The translations under genes were made by a program, and so were the position numbers. 64,000 nt of DNA, taken from Oxytricha trifallax. Its lineage: Eukaryota > Ciliophora > Spirotrichea > Sporadotrichida > Oxytrichidae. The notes beneath the pieces are model-generated. The model searched no databases. It was not told where the DNA came from and worked only from the letters and a program-made list of their open reading frames with translations. Below, in pieces: positions 54,456 through 64,000 of this stretch. Position 1 is the stretch's first letter. Every line of letters begins with the position of its first letter. The stretch covers positions 82,838 through 146,837 of the forward strand of contig ARYC01000439.1 of NCBI GenBank assembly GCA_000711775.1, given 5' to 3'.

Positions 54456-55226
54456 TCACATTTTAAACTAACCCGTAAAGGGATTTGGCTTCTCATTCTT
54501 TTCATCCTCTTATTGCTTGCTGAGACCCATGTTTCTTCTCTTTGTGCCAGCTCCTGCATCTATGTTCACCTCATCTTGTTTTAATAAATCTTTGAAGATA
54601 CTTTTACTCAGTCCATGCTTTACTTAAGACTTTCTTTCTCTGTTTAATTTGATGCGCTCTATCATCAAGTTAATAGCAATTCCAGGTTTTTCTATAAATT
54701 TAGAAGTCTAAGCTTACTTGAGATGAATGGATGCTTCTGCAATTCCTAGAGCCAGGTTTTGCAGATTTTAACTCCCTGCTTCTCTTTTTCTTCAGGAGAG
54801 ATTCTATAGCGTTTCTTGTGAGCTTCCTAAATTACTTAATATAAGTACTCTGGCTTTAAAGTTCCAAAAACGCCAAAGAAATAGTTTCTCTCTGGTAACT
54901 TATTGGAGAGTTTTAGCTTTGATTAAAGGTAGAGAGTAACATCTTGATCACTCATAGCATCATCATATAGTTTGTCATTAATATTTAAGGGTAGTTAGGA
55001 ATTTCGATCATCCTAATTTCGTTAGACTTAAAAGCTTTTTTCTCTTCAATTAGTAAGGCTTGTAAGAATAAAATTTTAGTTACCTTCTAAGTAATATCCA
55101 ACTATGGTAAATATATTAAAATTATTTAAAAGCCCCTTGCTAAACCAAATAACTATAGAGGTCCTCTTTACTTCAAAATCTTCCTATTAAATCTTAAGAT
55201 TAGATTATCTTCATTGCATCATTCAT
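54456..55226 (-). pseudogene. decayed TBE 22-kDa ORF
   Basis: The start is ATG 55224-55226 (MNDAMKIIQSQDLIGRF), then a TGA where the first TBE has Arg. KLSNKLPERNYFFGVFGTLK is well conserved. The frame also needs a shift near KHPFISSK, as in the first copy. The tail shares DAGAGTKRRNMG before TGA 54456-54458. Confidence 0.85.
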
Positions 55227-55429
55227 AGACTCTATCTTGCTTCCTCTTTCTATAAATGGAAATGAAATTTAAAATCATTGATATCCATTCTAAGTATATT
55301 AAGATCTTATTACTAAATAAGGAGGACCTACTAGAAGTTAGCCTTGAAAAGATATGCGGAGAAACATTGAAAAACCTATTCAAAGTTTCGCAGAATGATT
55401 TCATTTGTATAAAGCTTTCTTTATAAATT

Positions 55430-55790
55430 TGCTCCTAATAATTATTAATTATTTTAGGACCACCAAATAAAGTTCGAACTTTTTTAGGAGTTAAATTTTA
55501 AGTTTAAACTTAATTAGGAGCATATTAAATTAAAAAAATTTAAGAACTTTACCTTTAAATTAAGTTCGAACTTGATTTGGAGGATATCCTACAGAAACAA
55601 AACCTCTTTGGGAGCTTTTTAATTTATTAAAATATAAAATATACTCATAAAATATGTCAACTTGCAGCCTTTTATGCTGATTTAATTTACTTACATCTCA
55701 GCAAAGAGTTTACCAGAATATCTTATATCATACTATTATAGTATATCTAGGTAGATTCATCATTATTTTAATAAAATATATCAGTAAACT
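55430..55790. promoter_or_regulatory. TBE divergent promoter region with TTCGAA palindromes
   Basis: Lies between the divergent 22-kDa and zinc-finger/kinase genes of the second TBE. From 55,450 to 55,620 it holds repeated TAGGAG/TTGGGAG-type boxes and AAGTTCGAACTT dyads (55,470 and 55,563) plus AAGTTTAAACTT. This corresponds in position to the GGTACC array of the first TBE but has a different core. Confidence 0.5.
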
Positions 55791-55793
55791 AAA

Positions 55794-57250
55794 ATGAGCG
55801 CTAACCTTTTGAAAGGAGCGCCATTACTTGAGTAAAGTTAATTAAAATTGTCATTCCAACAACCAAAAAATTAGAGACCAGAGACGCTTGTACTTAATGG
55901 GAGCCTACTTATGACAATTTTTACCATATAAGTCAAGCAGGAGATTATCAAAGAAGCTGTGCAAATTGAGGAGGAGTTTAAACAACCCTCAATGGAGCAT
56001 TAATAAATACCAGCTAAAGTTGAATATTCATGCAAAGAATGCAATAAAGTTTTCCTCTATAAGTAAACTTACAAGAGACACTTGAGAGATATACACAATG
56101 ATATGCCAAGGTTATATCTCAAGCAATAAAAGAAAGATGGTAAGTATGTCTGTGAGTTCTGTGAGAAGCCTTATTCTCATATAAGAGATCTTAAAGTGCA
56201 CTTAAAAAAAATTACAATCAAAGATTTGTGTTTAATCATGATCCTACAGGTAAAAGATTCCATTAAAAAGAAGGTCAATAAATGCTTCCTTGTCTCTTAG
56301 GGTTGAGGTAAAGAAGTAAGTCAAAATAAAGAAAGCTGTCAAGAACCTCCCAGTCTCGGAAATCAATAAAATTATGGTAAAATTCGAGGCTATAAAGATT
56401 ACTGTCTTGAAAATTATTGACTTAGATTCTTGTCTTAAAAGCTACCTCACTATAGAGGATAAAATAGAGAAGGAGAATAATTACAGATGACTAATGGTTA
56501 CAAAATTTATCCTTTCAATTACTTTCTTGCTGATGACATGTTCTAAATGGAATTCCTAATGAGTATTATGCTCTATAACAGACAAAATTATATAGAGTGC
56601 AAGCATATTATATAGTTAGATGTCATATTACTTGGAAAAGAACATGTAGCATTTAGACGTTCATCTCCTTTTGAAAGTACTTACAGAGAATTTTAATCTG
56701 ATTATAGATGCCAAAGATAAATTGGCTAAATCGTGCAGAAAAAATATGAGGGCATTGAAGAGCTTGGTTATGTTCATAGAGATTTAAAATAAGAAAACAT
56801 CATAATGAACTTTCAACCTCTTAGAGTCTATATCATTGATTTCAACAGAGATCAAAGAGTGCAAGCCTCTGCATTAGGTAATGCATAAGGAACTTTTGGA
56901 TATTTCCCAGAGAGTGAAGATATGAGAGATGGAGACACTTATAGGATATCTGGGCTCTAGCAGTAATAATTTTAGAGGGCGATACGCCTAGAAACAATTA
57001 CTTCAGCTGCAAAAGTGAGAGAGATTCTAAGTAAAGAATCAAGCAATATTTATTAAAAAAAAAAGATTAAGAGATGCCTAAGAGAGCTCGCATACTCAAA
57101 CATCATCAAGCCTAGTTTAGATAATTAATCTACAATAGAAACAATACAATATCAACTTAGAAATATAATTTTTAGAGAATTACCACATGACTATAAGCTT
57201 ATGTATGTGCAAAAAATTTAGAAAAATTGCTTCATATATTTGCTTATACT
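55794..57250 (+). pseudogene. decayed TBE zinc-finger/kinase ORF
   Basis: Starts at ATG 55794 (MSANLLKGAPLLEQSQLKLS), with a frame change soon after. Two C2H2 fingers are recognisable (CKECNKVFLYKQTYKRHLRD and CEFCEKPYSHIRDLKVHL); the last His of the second is displaced by a frameshift. The kinase loop GYVHRDLKQENIIMNF and IIDFNR are present near 56,775-56,850. Multiple frameshifts and TGAs follow. The 3' end is approximate. Confidence 0.85.
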
Positions 57251-57374
57251 GCTAATATTTAAACAATAAACCCCAAAACCCTATTATAACCCTTATAAAG
57301 TATGCGTTAATTGCAACCTATTATCAATAAAGAAACTCAATTAATCTAAATAAGGGTTTTGGGGCTTATTAATG

Positions 57375-57865
57375 ATAAATATTAAAATAGATATGCATAA
57401 ATAAGCTTCTAGCATAGTTAAAGAAATATATATTTAGTAAAAAGATGGAGTTGTTTCTCAGATTTTAAAAAAAATAAGATAAAAAAAGAATCAAAAGAAA
57501 TGAAATTTTATATCTAAATGAGTATGAGAGCTGAAAAACAACAAGTTATAAACGTAATAAAATTGTGAACAAAAATAGAACTATTATAATCCTATAATAA
57601 TTTTTTTTTATAGTATAAAAAAATGTAATAAAATATTCTGACATATAATAATTATTTAGAAAAATTAAAATAATTATTGAGTATTAAAAAGGAAATAAAA
57701 CATCAGAAAAAAAAGATAAAGCAATAAAGTTATTTATAATAAAACGATGATAAAAAATTAAAAAAGACTAGATTTTAAATGTGTATCATAAATAAAAATA
57801 ATAAATATGATTGATTAAATATAGGATACTTGATAAAAAAATGAGAATTAAATTGCCAAGAAAGT
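57375..57865. other. AT-rich spacer, no gene seen
   Basis: Homopolymer-rich A/T DNA between the end of the second TBE and the first minisatellite. No coding-like frame is present. Confidence 0.5.
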
Positions 57866-57867
57866 GA

Positions 57868-58055
57868 GTAGTGGGTTTTCTTTGGCTTACAGGTGGGTTT
57901 TCTTTGGCTTACAGGTGGGTTTTCTTTGGCTTACTGGTGGGTTTTCTTTGGCTTACAGGTGGGTTTTCTTTGGCTTACAGAAGGGTTTTCTTTGGCTTAC
58001 AGGTGGGTTTTCTTTGGCTTACAGGTGGGTTTTCTTTGGCTTACAGGTGGGTTTG
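57868..58055. repeat. 22-bp minisatellite, short array
   Basis: About eight tandem copies of a 22-bp unit containing GTGGGTTTTCTTTGGCTTAC, with one C>T variant and one variant ending GAAGGG. Open frames through it are an artefact of a 22-bp period without stops. The same unit forms the longer array at 63450-64000. Confidence 0.95.
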
Positions 58056-58189
58056 ATGCGGCGTTTAGAGTACAGGGCGGTTTGTTTTCTTCGAGCAGAT
58101 TGAGTGTAAGAATAATAAATAAAAAAGGGAATTAAAAAAAGGAAAAGAAATTGTGAAACTTTGGCTTTAAAAGGGTTTCCAATTAAGAA

Positions 58190-58208
58190 AAGGGTGTTGA
58201 AAAAAAAA

Positions 58209-58279
<71 letters not shown>

Positions 58280-58300
58280 AAAAAATGGCCAAAAACGATG

Positions 58301-58333
<33 letters not shown>

Positions 58334-58340
58334 AATTTTG
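58190..58340. repeat. poly(A) tracts
   Basis: Includes a run of about 60 uninterrupted A from 58212 to 58277 and another of about 30 from 58302 to 58330. Such runs are prone to assembly or polymerase error, so lengths are unreliable. Confidence 0.9.
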
Positions 58341-59040
58341 CCATACCGATTTTCAAAAAATAATTTTCAGAAAAAAAAATCTAAAAAAGTTTAAAATAAA
58401 AAAAAAAAAAAAGTAATACTGTGACCTACCCGAGAAAGTACCTAAAAAAGAAGAGAATTTTACGGAGAAGATAAGTTAGAAAAGAAAATAAAAAAAAAAT
58501 AAAAAATACGGTCAGGAGGATCTTCCAGAGAAAAAAGGTCCAAAAACATAATGAAAATCGAAATCTAGGGTACCCAGGCCGAGGCAAAAATTTTTAGGTC
58601 TCGGGAGTAGTCAGATCGTAAAATATGGATTGCGGAAAAAAAAGAAAAAAAGAAAAAAAAAAGAAGTACCTCGTTCCTCAGACTTCTAAAAAAAAAAAAA
58701 AAGAAAAAGGTTTCCCCCACACTCCCCCCCTACCCCTTCTCACCATTCTCCCGTACCCGGCAGATCTTCGATCCAACCCGTGTTTTTCAAAAAAAAGTTA
58801 TGCCAAAATGAAAAAAATATTTGGTTTATGTAAATAATGTTTTTAGATAATAAAATTTTTTTTCGTTTTTTTTATATAAACGTTGGGTTCAATTTTTATA
58901 GTAATTTTTTTTTTTATCAGATCACCCAGAGACAAGGGGGTCCCAAAACCCAAAGGAAAGCCAAAAAAAACGGATTTAATTTTATATAGTAAATTCTTCT
59001 TTTTATATAAGAAAACCCAAAAACCCAGATGAAAACCCAG
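58340..59040. other. A/T homopolymer-rich DNA with GC patches, no gene seen
   Basis: Alternating poly(A), poly(T) and short GC-rich patches (CCCACACTCCCCCCC near 58,715). No domain-bearing frame is visible in either strand. Confidence 0.5.
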
Positions 59041-59180
59041 GTGAAAACCCAATGAAAACCCAATTAAAACTCAATGAAAACCCAATAAATATTTATGAAA
59101 AACCAATGAATATTTATGAAAACCTAATGAATATTAATGAAAACCCAATGAATATTTATGAAAACCCAATGAAAACCCTC
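59040..59180. repeat. AAAACCCAATGAAT short tandem repeats
   Basis: About seven degenerate tandem copies of a ~21-bp unit GAAAACCCAATGAATATTT, sometimes shortened to GAAAACCCAAT. Flanking sequence at 58,945 and 59,030 has the same AAAACCCA core. It reads as an Asn-Pro-Met-Asn-Ile-Tyr-Glu repeat, which I consider accidental. Confidence 0.8.
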
Positions 59181-59454
59181 ATGTTTTTGGCTTTTGGCTT
59201 TGGGGTTTTGATATATACTTTAAATGGGGTTTTGGGGCATGAAATAACGGCCTAAAACGCGTGTGGATTTTTCATGATGATTTTTTCATTTAAACCTTAT
59301 TTGGTTAGTTTTTCTATACTAATGAATATGTGAACCTCAAAAGTAGGTACGATAGACCTCTAATAAAAAAAACTAAATTTTTTGGAGTACATGACTATGT
59401 AATGATAAAATTTATTATATAATTTTTATATATAGTTTTATTTATTAAACTTAA

Positions 59455-60860
59455 TTTCACTTTGGTTTACCAAAATTTGACTTTGGTTAACAATAATTTA
59501 TTTTTGGCTTACCTCAAAATTAGTATAATTAACATAATTTTACTTTGGCTTTCTTATGTTTGACTATAATTAACAGAATATTACTTTGGCTTCATTATAT
59601 TTGACTTTGGCATCAGCATATTTGACTATAATTAACATAATTTGACTTTGGCTTCATCATATTTGACTTTAATTAACATAATTATACTTTGGCATCAGCA
59701 TATTTGACTTTAATTTACATACTTTGACCTTGAATACATCATATTTGACTATAATTAACATAATTTGACTTTGGCATCACCATATTTGACTATAATTAAC
59801 ATAATTTGACTTTGGCATCAGCATATTTGACTATAATTAACATAAATTGAATATGGATTAAGCATATTTCACTATAATTAACAGAATTTACTTTGGCTTC
59901 ATTATATCTCACTGTGGCATCAGCATATTTGACTATAATTAACATAAAATGACTTTGGCATCACAATATTTGACAATAATTAACATAAATATACTTTGGC
60001 ATCAGCATATTAGACTATAATTAAAATAATTTGACCTTGAATCACAATATTTGACTATAATTAACATAAAATGACTTTGGCTTCCCACATTTGACTATAA
60101 CTAACACAATTTGACTTTGGCTTCACCATATTTGACTATAATTAACATAAATTGACTTTGGAATACATCATATTTGACTATAATTAACATAAAATTACTT
60201 TGGCTTCCCACATTTTGACTTTGGCTTACCACAATTTGACTTTGTCTTCACCATATTTGACTATAATTAACATAAATTGACTTTGGAATCATCATATTTG
60301 ACTATTATTAACATAAAATTACTTTGGCTTCCCACATTTTTACATTGGCTTACCACAATTTGACTTTGGCATCAGCATATTTGACTATAATTAACATAAA
60401 TTGACTTTGTCATAAGCATATTTGACTATATTTAACATAAATTGACCTTGGCATCAGCATATTTGACTATAATTAACATAAATTGACTTTGGAATCAGCA
60501 TAGTTGACTATAATTAACATAAATTGACCTTGGCATCAGCATATTTGAGTATAATTAACATAATTTGACTTTGTCTTCACCATATTTAACTATAATTACC
60601 ACAATTTGACTTTGGCATCAGCATATTTGACTTTAATTTACATACTTTGACCTTGAATACATCATATTTGAATATAATTAACATAAAATTACATTGGCTT
60701 CCCACATTTTGACTATGGCTTACCACAATTTGACTTTGGCATTAGCATATTTGACTTTAATTTACATAATTTGACCTTGAATACATCATATTTGAATATA
60801 ATTAACATAAAATTGAATTTGGCATCAGCATAATTGACTATAATTAATATTAATTAACTT
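59455..60860. repeat. diverged ~41-bp satellite
   Basis: Roughly 30 degenerate copies built from two alternating half-units, TTTGACTATAATTAACATAA and TTGACTTTGGCATCAGCATA. Half-units are sometimes duplicated or lost. No gene lies in it. Its TTTGGCTT core resembles part of the 22-bp minisatellite. Confidence 0.9.
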
Positions 60861-61345
60861 TTTAATGGCATTACTACACTTCATATAATATAATTTAACT
60901 ATAATTTTTAAAATCTAATATATTTATGAAGATTAAACATTATCAAACGACAAAATTGGAATTGTTTACCACTTTTTTTCTTTGTTGACATAACCCAGAA
61001 ACCCCTTTTCCCAAAACCCAAAAGAAAAACCAAAATTATGTAAATATACTATAAGTAATTTACTCTTTTCATTTGTACTTGTTTATTTGAAAGACAAAAC
61101 CCTAAAAGTAAATATACAATAATGATAAATCTTGGTAAAACTAGTTTAATGTAATAATATCTAAAATTAATGTTAGTGTTAGTATTGCTTTTAGTATTAT
61201 CATATTTTTTATATAACTCATTTTGATTAAACACATAATGTAACAATAAAAGAGCATTTTATATATAAAATCTTTTTATTTATCTATTTATTACATATGA
61301 GTCCTATTAATTTCACTATTATATGACTAATGCGCTAATTTATAG
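60861..61345. other. AT-rich spacer, no gene seen
   Basis: Contains another AAAACCCA-like patch near 60,995-61,030 but no coding frame or repeat array. Confidence 0.5.
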
Positions 61346-61435
61346 ACGGAAGCCAGGGTTTAAGGGACAGCATGTCCCTTTCAACGGGTTGCAAGGGTTG
61401 AACCCTGCCGGGGTACGGGGCAGAGCCCCGAGGAA
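61346..61435. other. compact GC-rich hairpin element
   Basis: About 90 bp of strikingly GC-rich DNA in an AT-rich setting. It holds the perfect dyad AAGGGACA/TGTCCCTT (61362-61380), then GGGTTGAACCC, then CGGGGCAGAGCCCCG, ending at a T run (about 61434-61442). It could fold into successive hairpins. No gene is encoded. It may be a structured RNA or a short interspersed element. Confidence 0.6.
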
Positions 61436-61639
61436 TTTTTTTTGGAATTATTCTGCTGATTATTAATGATACTTTTTGTATATGTATGATTTTATACTTA
61501 ATAATGTATGTATATTAATAACATTAGTGTTTATATTATAATATATTTAAAGAAACAAAAAATAATTTGTTTTACATGACCTTAAAGATCCAAATAATGA
61601 TGAATAATTTATTTAATAAAAATCATATTTTGCCTTCAC

Positions 61640-62800
61640 TAAATTCTAGATGAGATTCATGACACTTAGCAACAAAATTTTGTAAAGTTCTAAAAATAAA
61701 TAAATATAATGCTTCACTCGACATATAAACTCCAAAAACATCTTCAAAAGTGGGTCATTGAAAAAATATTATGGCTTCACTGACCACCACCATGAGATTC
61801 CTTACAAGTCATCACAAAATTTTAAAAAGTCAAAAAATTGAAAAATAAGTTGTTCCAATCGACTTGGAACCTCCAAAAACATCATCAAAAGTTGGTCATA
61901 GAAAAAATATTTTGACTTCACTGACTACTACCATGAGATTCTTAACTAGTCATCACAAAATTTAAAAAAGTTCTAAAAATTGTAAAATAATTTGCTTCAC
62001 TCATCTTGGAACCACCAAAAACATCATCAAAAGTAGGTCATTGAAAAAATATTTTTACTTCACTGACTACTACCATGAGATTCCTCACCAGTCATCACAA
62101 AATTTAAAAAATTCACAAAACTTGAAAAATAAGTTGCTTCATTCAAATTGGAACCACCAAAAACATTAGCGAAAGTAGGTCATAGAAAAAATATTATGAC
62201 TCCACTGACTACTATCATGAGATTCCTGACACCTGATCACAAAATTTAAAAAAGTTCTAAAAATTTAAAAATAAGTTGCTTCACACGACTAGGAACCTCC
62301 AAAAACATCATCAGAAGTGGGTCATAGAAAAAATATTTTGACTTCACTGACTACTACCATAAGATTCCTGTCACCTGCTCACCAAATTTTAAAAAGTTGT
62401 AAAAATTAAAAAATAAGTTGATTCACTTGACTAGGAACCTCCAAAAACATCAAAAAAAGTGGGTCATTGAAAAAATCTTTTGTCTTCACTGACCATCACC
62501 ACGATATTCTTGACTAGTCATAACAAAATTCGAAAAAGTTGTAAAAATTGAAAAATAAGTTGCTTCACTTGACTAGGAACCTCCAAAAACATCATAAAAA
62601 GTGGGTCATTGAAAAAATATTTTGTCTTCACTGACCATCATCATGAGATACTTGACTAGTCATCACAAAAATGAAAAAAAAATGAAAAAATTGAAAAATA
62701 AGTTGCTTCACTTGACTAGGAACATCCAAAAACATCATCAAAAGTGGGTCTTTGAAAAAATAGTTAGGCTTCGCTGACTACAAGTATGAGATTACAGAAA
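61640..62800. repeat. ~142-bp satellite, about eight copies
   Basis: The phrase CATGAGATTC recurs at 61791, 61932, 62074, 62216 (variant), 62358, 62500 (variant), 62642 and 62785, a period of 141-143 bp. Each unit also holds CCAAAAACATCATCAAAAG, GGTCATTGAAAAAATATT and AAATAAGTTGCTTCAC. Copies differ by scattered substitutions. No coding function. Confidence 0.95.
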
Positions 62801-63445
62801 ACAATTCAGTAATATTTAAAGATAAAAAAATATAAAATAAGTTTATATCCTCGACATAAATACTTTAAAAAAATAGTAAAAATTATTAAATTAATAATAT
62901 ATGTTCAGATTTTTGTTTATGACTTATTATAATTTATAGAATAAAAAACATATATCAAAAATAATAATTAAGAAATATAATACAAGTAAAATATTAAATG
63001 AGATGATGGAAAATAATTATGTGATAATAGATTTTAGATTTTATGAGTACTTACTCATTAAATTACCCAAAACCCTTAAAACCCTACCATTTTGATAAGA
63101 AAACCCAATATTTTTGATAAGAAAACCCGACAAAAAATAATTTTAATAAAAAATATGAAATTTAATACTCGACAAAAATTAATTTTAATAAAAAATATGA
63201 AAATTAATATTAAAAGAATAATTTGAAAATAATAACATATACTAATTATCATAATAATTTTAAAACTAATTTTAGATAAGAAACACTATCAATTTAAATA
63301 AGAAAAGATAAAGAATTTAAAAAATTATAAAAGTAAAATAAATAACTTAAATAATAATATATAAAAAATAATTTCTGTGCCTCTGTGGCTAGAGGATTTG
63401 GATGAAAGTAATCCAAATTAACAATATATTTATGTATTTTATAGA
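62801..63445. other. AT-rich spacer, no gene seen
   Basis: AT-rich DNA with one AAAACCC patch (63,065-63,130). No coding-like frame. Confidence 0.5.
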
Positions 63446-63447
63446 GA

Positions 63448-64000
63448 GGTAGTAGGTTTTCTTTGGCTTACAGGTGGGTTTTCTTTGGCTTACAGGTGGG
63501 TTTTCTTTGGCTTACAGGTGGGTTTTCTTTGGCTTACAGGTGGGTTTTCTTGGCTTACAGGTGGGTTTTCTTTGGCTTACAGGTGGGTTTTCTTTGGCTT
63601 ACAGGTGGGTTTTCTTTGGCTTACAGGTGGGTTTTCTTTGGCTTAGCAGGTGGGTTTTCTTTGGCTTACAGGTGGGTTTTCTTTGGCTTACAGGTGGGTT
63701 TTCTTTGGCTTACAGGTGGGTTTTCGTTGGCTTACAGGTGGGTTTTCGTTGGCTTACAGGTGGGTTTTCGTTGGCTTACAGGTGGGTTTTCTTTGGCTTA
63801 CAGGTGGGTTTTCTTTGGCTTACAGGTGGGTTTTCTTTGGCTTACAGGTGGGTTTTCTTTGGCTTACAGGTGGGTTTTCTTTGGCTTACAGGTGGGTTTT
63901 CTTTGGCTTACAGGTGGGTTTTCTTTGGCTTACAGGTGGGTTTTCTTTGGCTTACAGGTGGGTTTTCGTTGGCTTACAGGTGGGTTTTCTTTGGCTTACA
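63448..64000. repeat. 22-bp minisatellite, long array running off the window
   Basis: About 25 tandem copies of the same 22-bp unit as 57868-58055, in the same orientation, nearly homogeneous. Four or so copies carry a CTTTGG to CGTTGG change, three of them adjacent near 63,725-63,770. There is one 1-bp deletion and one 1-bp insertion. The array reaches the window edge. Confidence 0.97.

Larger units (their letters stand above)
53263..57364 (+). mobile_element. second TBE transposon, decayed
   Basis: About 4.1 kb in the same layout as the first TBE: transposase (+), 22-kDa ORF (-), zinc-finger/kinase ORF (+). The inverted ends cover about 115 bp. The left end starts CAAAACCCCAAAAC at 53263; the right end finishes GGGTTTTGGGG at 57364 and has lost the outermost GTTTTG unit. 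The two ends match only imperfectly, and each has a second telomere-like GGGTTTTGGGG block at the inner edge (53352-53364 and its mirror near 57270). All three genes carry disruptions. The sequence is clearly diverged from the first TBE, so it may belong to another TBE subfamily. It begins only 143 bp after the Rep element. Confidence 0.92.

Noticed and set aside
57864..58135. Three overlapping frames encoding GFLWLTGGFSLAYRWVFFGL-like repeats
   Set aside because: They are the three readings of a 22-bp tandem repeat that lacks stops; no start context, homology or composition supports translation.
58625..58837. 70-aa Lys-rich plus-strand frame
   Set aside because: Made of poly(A) tracts read as Lys, with no coding-like composition around it.
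59052..59255. 67-aa frame with NPMNIYEN repeats
   Set aside because: A product of a 21-bp tandem repeat; 21 is divisible by three, so a stop-free frame is expected by chance.
61640..62800. CRISPR-like array
   Set aside because: The ~142-bp units are directly contiguous and diverged along their whole length, with no conserved-repeat/variable-spacer pattern, and the DNA is eukaryotic.

Overview
This window looks like germline (micronuclear) DNA of a spirotrich or hypotrich ciliate of the Oxytricha/Stylonychia type. I do not assert a species. Four observations support this. (1) Long reading frames appear only when TAA and TAG are read as glutamine and TGA is the sole stop. (2) Introns are short (about 30-80 nt), AT-rich and GT..AG. 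(3) There are two telomere-bearing elements (TBE transposons) whose ends carry C4A4 repeats. (4) Several conserved genes are interrupted by non-intron insertions flanked by short direct repeats (pointers), and removing the insertion restores the conserved frame. These are internal eliminated sequences (IESs).

Layout. 1-33.6 kb is a gene-dense, macronucleus-destined block. In order it holds the 3' end of an unknown gene, one or two Q-rich proteins, an amino-acid transporter (-), a Q-rich gene split by an intact-ended TBE (7628-11747), a cyclic-nucleotide-binding protein, a coiled-coil protein, a small acidic protein, the GATOR1 subunit NPRL2, SDA1 (-), the exosome subunit RRP42/EXOSC7, eIF3m (-), a four-TM protein (-), an SCP/FCP1-type phosphatase, a sulfide:quinone oxidoreductase-like flavoprotein (-), a protein with an N-myristoylation-like start (-) and two hypothetical proteins. 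33.6-50.0 kb is very AT-rich. It holds the scattered coding pieces of one very large surface protein in linear order: beta-helix repeats, Cys-rich repeats, transmembrane segments and a cytosolic tail. Many AT-rich interruptions separate the pieces, and one of them contains a 280-bp-arm foldback element. 50.97-53.12 kb is a compact element with about 331-bp terminal inverted repeats carrying GTAC iterons. It encodes one intact 469-aa protein with a superfamily-3 (Rep-type) helicase domain, and is the most unusual object in the window. 53.26-57.37 kb is a second, decayed TBE. 57.4-64 kb holds no gene and consists of minisatellites (22 bp, two arrays), a diverged ~41-bp satellite, a ~142-bp satellite, poly(A) tracts and a small GC-rich hairpin.

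How it fits together. During macronuclear development the TBEs, Rep element, satellites and IESs would be expected to be eliminated and the gene pieces joined at pointers. For five insertions the join can be predicted to the base. TBE elimination through its AAT target duplication also restores an open frame. These joins are inferences from frame and homology, with no macronuclear sequence available here.
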